Origin: Saprospiraceae bacterium
GTDB taxonomy: Bacteria; Bacteroidota; Bacteroidia; Chitinophagales; Saprospiraceae
Direction: 5' to 3'
Length of the DNA: 49,045 nt
Assembly (NCBI GenBank): GCA_025056735.1
Contig: JANWVR010000061.1
Span: 1 to 49,045 of the forward strand
Shown here: positions 43,970-49,045 of the stretch, in pieces
Numbering within the stretch: the stretch's first letter is position 1
How the letters are laid out: each line of letters begins with the position of its first letter
Translations under genes and position numbers: made by a program
Notes under the pieces: model-generated
Seen by the model: the letters and a program-made list of their open reading frames with translations, nothing else
Databases searched by the model: none
Told to the model about the DNA's origin: nothing

Positions 43970-44998
43970 TCACCATTTACTGTAAAGGTGCACCCAGGTG
44001 TTGGCGTAGGTAGTTTTGCCAGCGCGCGCGGTAGGTTGAGCATCGGAGTCAGCCAAAGCAGCTACGGTCTTGAAGACTTCCTTTACTTGAGTTTCGTTTC
44101 CCGAAGGCGAAGAGGACTCGCTACTTACGGCTTCTACCGCCAACCCTTCGAGCAGGGCCGTCAGGCGCCGGCTGAACAGTTCAGGCAGGCGGAAGATTTC
44201 GACGCTGGCGACTTGATCGCCCCTGGCAGCCACATAGCCCACAGCGTGCGGCAGGGTCTGGAATTGATTTTTTAGCGCTCGGACGCAACCTTCGCGCTGG
44301 GTCTTCGCAGCGTCTTGCTCCCCAATCGCCGTGTAGGCACTGGTTGCTGTTTCAGCTCGATTAGCGCGCGTAACCTGCGCTACCTGTTCCCAAACAGCAC
44401 TCTGTTCCTTTTGGAAAACCTTGCTGCGCACCGAAGGACTGCAAACACTGTGATAACCATAAAATGCGGCTACATGCTTCTCCTGTTCAGAAGCTTCTGG
44501 ATTGTAGTAGTAAGAGCGGCCTGCTTCGACGCAGAAAACTTCGATATTTTGGAGACTATTAGCCGCTATAATGTAATCTTGCGCCACAACGCGGTCCTGA
44601 TTGCCGCCCTGAATCACATCGCCGGCCATCAGCAATACAGGGCGTTGCGTTTTGTTCTGCACCGTCAACCCTCGATACCAGACCTGGTCGCTGCGACCAA
44701 ATTCTTGCATTTCGGTGATGCGAAAGCCTGGCGTTTGCATCGCCTCGTCCAACGTAAGCAGGTCTAACGTCGAGATTTCAGCTTCATCCGTAAGCACAAT
44801 AGGATACAGACGCAGCGACCCACATTGCCAGCCCGCGTCATCAGTCGTGAGCAGACGCAGGCCGTTGAGGGCGCCTTCGTCTCGCTGCGTAACAGCCCCA
44901 GCATCATTAAAAGGGCCCTTTGAGGAGGTTGATTTGCCACAGCCAACCAAGCATAAAGCGATGGCAGGCACGAGAAGGGATAAAAGACTCTGCAGCAT
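43970..44998 (-). CDS. ARPP-1-domain lipoprotein
   Basis: 342 residues from ATG 44998. A lipoprotein signal is clear: LLVPAIALCLVGCGKS with lipobox LVGC. The body matches what I know as the ARPP-1 domain (named after association with ADP-ribosylglycohydrolase and phosphatase genes): a segment TLDLLTLDEAMQTPGFRITE, then LTVQNKTQRPVLLMAGDVIQ, GGNQDRVVAQDYIIAANS and IEVFCVEAGRSYYY. Its biochemical role is unknown. In this window it is a lone gene, with no ADP-ribosylglycohydrolase beside it. A box of the form TATTTTTTTTG lies about 24 bases upstream (45023-45033). The family name is from memory. Confidence 0.8.
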   Translation of the reverse strand: MLQSLLSLLVPAIALCLVGCGKSTSSKGPFNDAGAVTQRDEGALNGLRLLTTDDAGWQCGSLRLYPIVLTDEAEISTLDLLTLDEAMQTPGFRITEMQEFGRSDQVWYRGLTVQNKTQRPVLLMAGDVIQGGNQDRVVAQDYIIAANSLQNIEVFCVEAGRSYYYNPEASEQEKHVAAFYGYHSVCSPSVRSKVFQKEQSAVWEQVAQVTRANRAETATSAYTAIGEQDAAKTQREGCVRALKNQFQTLPHAVGYVAARGDQVASVEIFRLPELFSRRLTALLEGLAVEAVSSESSSPSGNETQVKEVFKTVAALADSDAQPTARAGKTTYANTWVHLYSKW

Positions 44999-45169
44999 AG
45001 TACGAGATGTTTTTCTGATGTACAAAAAAAATAAAATAGGGCATCTTTGCCTGCATAACGATGCAATCGCAAAAGATAATGCATAAGTTTTGCAGTCAGT
45101 TTTCTGGGTAAATTTTTTAGCAGGCAAAGAAGATTAAGTAGGGACGACCGTCAGCATTCGTGCTTATTC

Positions 45170-45427
45170 CGCAGAACCTCCTCTCGACATTCTTCGCTTG
45201 TCTTCGAGTTGGGCTTCAAAGGGTTGGATGTGTACATCGGTGGTACCAACCCTTACGCCGCCTTCGGGCGGGAATACTTAAGTGTCTGGGCGGCAGGGTA
45301 GGAGGGGAATGACCCCTCGAACAGCGCCCAGATGCCCGGGTGTGGGCTGAGGCTGCGGATGAAATTGTGCGCCTGCAAAGTGGACCGGCCGAAGCGAGTG
45401 TGGCAGGTGGCGGTGCGGATTTTTGGG
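45170..45427 (-). pseudogene. Degenerate copy of the 3' part of fmt
   Basis: Reads 75-85% identical to 46290-46580, the C-terminal third of intact fmt (82% over 45195-45272 against 46317-46394), with one internal deletion of 31 bases. In the fmt frame it first encodes TCHTRFGRSTLQAHNFIRSL, then SPHPGIWALFEG, clearly related to Fmt; the frame then shifts and a stop follows. The match ends at about 45427 in GGATTTTTGGG. It lies downstream of intact fmt in the same direction, with the DUF433/DUF5615 segment between. The AT-rich stretch 45428-45634 contains no other feature. Confidence 0.85.
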
Positions 45428-45634
45428 TATTTAATGAAAAAGCGCGGAATTCTCCCCGCAAGGCTAATAAACGGAAAAACTGGCTACTTTTGTCTTCGAA
45501 GATTTAAGTGCATATGCGTATAGGGAGTCTCGAGGCATACATATCAACTCTTACAGAATTTGTACAACATGGTTTTTCGTAAACTCATCAAAATGGCATT
45601 AAAGTTTTATTGTAGACAAAAATAGTTGAATAAT

Positions 45635-45868
45635 ATGAAAGACTGGAGGACACATATTGAGTCAACGCCCAATGTTTTATATGGAAAGCCGGTAATTAAA
45701 AATACGCGTGTTCCGGTAGATCTTCTCTTAGAAAAATTGTCGGAGGGCGAAACGATAGAAGATTTGCTAAAGGCCTATCCAAAATTGAAGAGAGAGGATG
45801 TTTTGGCGGCCCTTGCCTATGCTGCGGAAATGGTCAAAAGCGAAGTTGTTCACCCTCTGACATCCTGA
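45635..45868 (+). CDS. DUF433 protein, antitoxin-type partner
   Basis: 77 residues from ATG 45635. It matches DUF433: MKDWRTHIESTPNVLYGKPV, IKNTRVPVDLLLEKLSEGET, IEDLLKAYPKLKREDVLAAL, then AYAAEMVKSE. DUF433 (COG2442) proteins are small helix-turn-helix-like partners predicted as antitoxins of DUF5615 PIN-like proteins. The partner reading frame starts 5 bases after its stop. The local sequence is more AT-rich than the window average, consistent with transfer. No Bacteroidota -7 box was found upstream. Confidence 0.9.
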   Translation: MKDWRTHIESTPNVLYGKPVIKNTRVPVDLLLEKLSEGETIEDLLKAYPKLKREDVLAALAYAAEMVKSEVVHPLTS

Positions 45869-45873
45869 GTTAA

Positions 45874-46229
45874 GTGGAGAAGTTTTTGGCCGACGAAAGT
45901 GTGGATTTCCGGATAGTGGCGCGTTTGCGGGAGGGGAGCATGAGATTGAGGCTATTGTGGAAATGGCGTCCGGAATGACCGACGAGGAGGTGCTTCGTCT
46001 GGCTGTGGAGAAAAGTCTGATCCTTATCACAGAGGACAAAGACTTTGGAGAGTTGACCTACCGCTTAAAGAAGCCTAATCACGGAATTATTTTGACTCGG
46101 ATGAATGGCTTTCCCATTAAGACAAAATTAGATAAAATTCTTTATGTTTTGCGAGATTATTTGCCTCTACTAAAAGATAAATTTGCGGTCGTATCGGGAG
46201 ATAAGTTGCGAATAAAACAGCAAAAATAA
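45874..46229 (+). pseudogene. DUF5615 PIN-like (toxin-type) gene, frameshifted
   Basis: From GTG 45874 the frame reads VEKFLADESVDFRIVARLRE and then leaves the family. The second frame continues correctly: EHEIEAIVEMASGMTDEEVL, LILITEDKDFGELTYRL, PNHGIILTRMNGFP, ending RIKQQK. The junction is a run of four G at 45933-45936; one extra G would restore a single product of about 118 residues, with the N-terminal LADE and the later TEDKDF acidic motif of the PIN-like core (COG4634). Thus a one-base loss has broken the toxin-side gene, or the base is a sequencing error. An ATG-started fragment from 45957 also exists. Confidence 0.85.
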
Positions 46230-46249
46230 AACCTATACAGTCTTCCAAT

Positions 46250-47176
46250 TCAGTGCAACTTCGTTCCCAGCAGGCGCTTCTCGTACCCATTCCGAAACTC
46301 CTCTCCTGACATGCGTCGTTTGCCTTCGAGTTGGACTTCGAGGAGTTGGACGTGTCCATCGGTAGTGGTAACCTTTACGCCGCCTTCGGGCGGAAATACG
46401 AAGTGTCCGGGCGGGAGGGTAGGAGGGGCATACCCTTTGAGCGTGCGCAGGATTTTGAACACTTTGCCTTCCAGCAGTGCCCAGGCGCCCGGGTGTGGGC
46501 TAAGGCCTCGGATGAAATTGTGCACCTGCAGGGTGGGCTGGTCAAAGCGGATATGGCAGGTGTCGGTGAAGATTTTAGGCGCGTGAGTGGCTTCGGCGTC
46601 TGCCTGGGGTCGGGGGTGTGCTTCGCCGCGTTCTAAGGCTTGCACGGTTCGGAGCACCAACTGGGCGCCGATGAGCATCATGCGGTCGTGGAGTTCGCCG
46701 GCGGTCTCGTTTTCGCCAATGGCGAGGCGTTCTTGGAAGAGGATGTCGCCGGTATCAATTTCATGGCGCAGCAAGAAGGTGGTCAGGCCCGTTTCTGCCT
46801 CGCCATTGATGATGGCCCAGTGGATAGGCGCTGCGCCGCGGTATTTAGGCAATAGCGAGGCATGCAGATTGAGCGTGCCCAGCGGCGGCATGGCCCACAC
46901 TACTTCAGGGAGCATGCGGAAGGCTACCACAACCTGGAGGTCGGCGCGGCAGGCGCGCAGTTCCTCTATAAAGATCGGGTTTTTCAATTTTTCGGGCTGA
47001 AGCAAGGGTAGTCCGCGTTCAAGCGCGAATTTTTTGACCGGCGATTGCATCAAGCCCAAGCGACCGCCCGGTTTGTCGGGAGCGGTGATGACGGCCGGGA
47101 TGTCGTAGCCGTTTTCCCATAAAATTTGCAACGATGGCACGGCAAACTCAGGCGTGCCCATGAAAACAATCCGCAT
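46250..47176 (-). CDS. fmt: Methionyl-tRNA formyltransferase
   Basis: 308 residues from ATG 47176 (MRIVFMGTPEFAVPSLQIL). The 10-formyl-THF hydrolase/transferase fold has the catalytic HASLLPKYRGAAPIHWAI with Asn and His, and the Asp in TGLTTFLLRHEIDTGDILF. The C-terminal domain includes LQVHNFIRGLSPHPGAWALL and ends RLLGTKLH. It formylates Met on initiator tRNA. A -7 box (TATGTTTG) ends 6 bases before the ATG. Its C-terminal third is duplicated, diverged and frameshifted at 45170-45427. The DUF433/DUF5615 pair ends 20 bases from its stop codon, convergently. Confidence 0.95.
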   Translation of the reverse strand: MRIVFMGTPEFAVPSLQILWENGYDIPAVITAPDKPGGRLGLMQSPVKKFALERGLPLLQPEKLKNPIFIEELRACRADLQVVVAFRMLPEVVWAMPPLGTLNLHASLLPKYRGAAPIHWAIINGEAETGLTTFLLRHEIDTGDILFQERLAIGENETAGELHDRMMLIGAQLVLRTVQALERGEAHPRPQADAEATHAPKIFTDTCHIRFDQPTLQVHNFIRGLSPHPGAWALLEGKVFKILRTLKGYAPPTLPPGHFVFPPEGGVKVTTTDGHVQLLEVQLEGKRRMSGEEFRNGYEKRLLGTKLH

Positions 47177-47181
47177 GGGGG

Positions 47182-47189
47182 CAAACATA
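47182..47189 (-). promoter_or_regulatory. -7 box (TATGTTTG) directly before fmt
   Basis: TATGTTTG on the minus strand ends 6 bases before ATG 47176, which would give a leaderless or nearly leaderless mRNA. Confidence 0.45.
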
Positions 47190-47213
47190 GCGACAAATCG
47201 CTCCTCAGGCGGT

Positions 47214-47221
47214 TACCTTTG
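47214..47221 (+). promoter_or_regulatory. -7 box (TACCTTTG) for the aldose 1-epimerase gene
   Basis: TACCTTTG ends 25 bases before ATG 47247. It is divergent from the fmt box 25 bases away. Confidence 0.55.
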
Positions 47222-47246
47222 CCTCTGGACGAAGCAATCAGACCGT

Positions 47247-48179
47247 ATGTTCGAACTCAACACGACTCCGTTTGGCCGCTTTCGGCGATACGATTTCTCT
47301 TTTTCAGCGCTAGGGCTTGGCTTCAGCGTAGTTCCCGGCTCAGGCGCTACAGTACTTTCCCTGTTGTATCAGGGAGAAGAAGTGCTCGATGGCCATACCA
47401 CGCCGGATGAACTGGAGGCAGGCGAGTGGGCCAAGAGCGCTTTGCTTTTTCCGTTTCCCAATCGCCTGCGCAATGGGCGCTATCGGTGGTTGGGCGAAGA
47501 GTATGCTTTCCCCATCAATGAATTGCAGACCAACACGGCCATTCATGGTTTTGTGCATCGAGAAGCCTTTGAGCCTGTGCGCATCGAGTTGACCGATGAG
47601 CATGCCGAAATCGCCTGCCGGCTCCAGTACGACGGCCATTTCGCTGGTTATCCGTTTCCGCTGACGATGGAGGTTGCCTACAGCATGACGTACCGCGGCC
47701 TGTTTGGCGTTAGCGCATGGATAAAAAACCGACATTCGGCGGCCATTCCGGTCGGCTTTGGATGGCATCCGTACTTCAAGCTGAGCAAACGGATAGACGA
47801 CTGCGCCCTGAAGTTGCCCGCCTGTTCGAGGGAACGGCTGGATGCGTGCAGGCTACCTGTGCTCCAGCAAGAGCCTTATGATGCTTTTGAGCAACTAACA
47901 CCGATAGGCCAGACCACCCTGGACGATTGCTTCCGCGCAGCCGAGCGCCTAACGCTCTACGACATCCGCCTGAAAGGCGAACGCCATGCCGTTACCCTGT
48001 CGCTCAGCCGGACCCTGTTCCCGTTTTTTCAAATTTTCACGCCGCCACACCGAAAAAGCATCGCCTTAGAGCCGATGACGTGCCTTCCCAACGCCTTCGA
48101 GAACGGCGAAGGGCTGGTTTCAATACCGCCCGAAGGCATCTGGTCAGCAGCCTTTGTGCTCCATTGCGAACACACATAA
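47247..48179 (+). CDS. Aldose 1-epimerase (mutarotase)
   Basis: 310 residues from ATG 47247 (MFELNTTPFGRFRRYDFSFS); the earlier in-frame ATG at 47154 lies before the promoter and inside fmt. Active-site segments are NELQTNTAIHGFVHREAFEP with the first His, VGFGWHPYFKL with the catalytic His, and ALEPMTCLPNAFENG with the general-base Glu. It interconverts alpha and beta anomers of aldoses in the cytoplasm. It is divergent from fmt. Close relatives include hexose-6-phosphate mutarotases, so substrate specificity is open. Confidence 0.92.
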   Translation: MFELNTTPFGRFRRYDFSFSALGLGFSVVPGSGATVLSLLYQGEEVLDGHTTPDELEAGEWAKSALLFPFPNRLRNGRYRWLGEEYAFPINELQTNTAIHGFVHREAFEPVRIELTDEHAEIACRLQYDGHFAGYPFPLTMEVAYSMTYRGLFGVSAWIKNRHSAAIPVGFGWHPYFKLSKRIDDCALKLPACSRERLDACRLPVLQQEPYDAFEQLTPIGQTTLDDCFRAAERLTLYDIRLKGERHAVTLSLSRTLFPFFQIFTPPHRKSIALEPMTCLPNAFENGEGLVSIPPEGIWSAAFVLHCEHT

Positions 48180-48202
48180 TCATCCGAAACGCAAAGACCA
48201 GC

Positions 48203-48258
48203 CCTCACTTTTCACTTTTCACTTTCCATTTTTTATTTTTCATTTTTCACCTTTCAAC
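48203..48258. repeat. Low-complexity pyrimidine-rich stretch (TTTTCAC/TTTTCAT units)
   Basis: The gap between the epimerase and hemW genes is built from near-repeats of CACTTTT and CATTTTT, almost free of G on the plus strand. Similar short runs are common in intergenic DNA of Bacteroidota. No coding or clear regulatory meaning is seen. Confidence 0.6.
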
Positions 48259-48274
48259 TTGCCACGCCTAACAT

Positions 48275-49045
48275 ATGGCTGGGCTTTATTTGCATATTCC
48301 TTTTTGTCGGCAGGCGTGCCACTATTGTAACTTTCATTTTTCGACAGTGCTGCGCCTGAAGCCCGGGCTGTTGCAGGCCATGCTGCGCGAGCTGGAACTG
48401 CGACAGGACTACTTGCGTGGAGAGCCTTTGCATTCAGTCTATCTGGGCGGGGGCACGCCTTCTCTTTTGGAAACGGCGGAATTAGCCGCCCTGTTTGAGC
48501 GCATCTCGGCGTTATTCCGGCTGGAGCCGGACGCGGAAATCACGCTGGAGGCTAACCCAGACGACCTGACGCCCGAACGACTGCGCGATCTGCGTCGTTA
48601 TACGCCGGTCAATCGGTTGAGTATTGGCATTCAATCTTTTTTTGACGAGGATTTGCAATGGATGAACCGCGCCCACGACGCACAGCAGGCGCTGCGTTGC
48701 ATTCCGGAGGCTCAGGCTGCAGGTTTTGACCACCTGACCATAGACCTTATTTACGGCCTTCCGGAGGCGACCGACGAGCGCTGGGCAGAGAACGTACGCC
48801 TGGCTCTGTCTTTCGGCATACCGCATTTGTCGTGCTACTGCCTGACGGTAGAAGAGGGCACCGCCCTGGCCCATTTTGTGCGCAAGGGGAGGAGCCGACC
48901 CGTAGACGAAGAGCGCGCCGCGCGCCAGTTTGAGCGCCTGATGGACGAAGCCGAACGGCACGGCTATGAGCACTACGAGATTTCCAATTTTGCGCTGCCC
49001 GACCGCTATGCTCGACACAACAGCAGTTACTGGTTTGGGCAACCT
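48275..49045 (+). CDS. hemW: Radical SAM family heme chaperone HemW (3' end outside window)
   Basis: 257 codons are visible from ATG 48275; about a third of the gene is missing at the right edge. The start MAGLYLHIPFCRQACHYCNF holds the C-x3-C-x2-C cluster motif. Family segments follow: VYLGGGTPSLLE, ITLEANPDDLTPERL, NRLSIGIQSFFDEDL, TIDLIYGLPEAT, HYEISNFALP and the HemW-type RHNSSYWFG. HemW binds heme and hands it to respiratory enzymes; it is often annotated as oxygen-independent coproporphyrinogen oxidase, but HemW fits better than HemN. Confidence 0.93.
   Translation, partial: MAGLYLHIPFCRQACHYCNFHFSTVLRLKPGLLQAMLRELELRQDYLRGEPLHSVYLGGGTPSLLETAELAALFERISALFRLEPDAEITLEANPDDLTPERLRDLRRYTPVNRLSIGIQSFFDEDLQWMNRAHDAQQALRCIPEAQAAGFDHLTIDLIYGLPEATDERWAENVRLALSFGIPHLSCYCLTVEEGTALAHFVRKGRSRPVDEERAARQFERLMDEAERHGYEHYEISNFALPDRYARHNSSYWFGQP

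Noticed and set aside
45216-45461. 81-codon minus-strand frame over the fmt fragment
   Set aside because: It runs in a different frame from the fmt-related reading; the similarity to fmt at base level explains the sequence.

Overview
The window comes from a bacterium of the phylum Bacteroidota, probably a Saprospiria- or Chitinophagia-like lineage; the class is my inference. The support is: secreted proteins ending in type A and type B type IX secretion (T9SS) sorting domains, a TonB-dependent receptor, two OmpA proteins with thrombospondin type 3 repeats, the long NusB form typical of the phylum, and -7 promoter boxes of the TAnnTTTG type 20 to 30 bases before many start codons. Most of the window looks like core chromosome of moderately high GC.

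Layout. 1-3811: a partial AAA-ATPase-like/PD-(D/E)XK gene, then a TPP riboswitch driving a TonB-dependent receptor (probable thiamine uptake) and its terminator. 3903-7490 (minus): ffh, a deoxynucleoside kinase and an acyl-CoA carboxyltransferase, one likely operon. 7619-11358: two OmpA/TSP3 paralogues around a small DUF7009-like gene, plus a small membrane protein. 11522-15776 (minus): miaB, a sensor-less sigma-54 activator and a TlpA-like thioredoxin. 15932-22564: a 2210-residue T9SS adhesin with SprB-like and Ig-like repeats. 22665-26163: a YggS-type PLP protein, an EAD11-TIR immune-type effector, a FemAB/GNAT-like transferase and inorganic pyrophosphatase. 26411-28636 (plus): an exported protein, PduO-type cobalamin adenosyltransferase and CorA. 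28734-31113: an Rpn-type nuclease with a repetitive coiled coil and a T9SS-sorted alpha/beta hydrolase. 31339-35363: a lipoprotein and a very large unassigned outer-membrane beta-barrel. 35528-42426: housekeeping genes (PAP2 phosphatase, methyltransferase, futalosine hydrolase, P-type ATPase, SH3-like lipoprotein, nucleoside phosphorylase). 42923-49045: nusB, an ARPP-1-like lipoprotein, a degenerate copy of the 3' end of fmt, a DUF433/DUF5615 toxin-antitoxin-type pair, intact fmt, aldose 1-epimerase and the start of hemW.

The most unusual locus is 45170-46580. A short AT-rich segment with the DUF433/DUF5615 pair lies between the intact fmt 3' end and a diverged, frameshifted second copy of that 3' end. 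This looks like an insertion or recombination into fmt that supplied a fresh gene end. The toxin-side gene has lost one G in a G run. The EAD11-TIR gene (23399-24205) is the other defence-type candidate; it has no obvious partner beside it.

No tRNA, rRNA, CRISPR array, integrase or insertion sequence was recognised. All calls come from reading the sequence; no database search was run.
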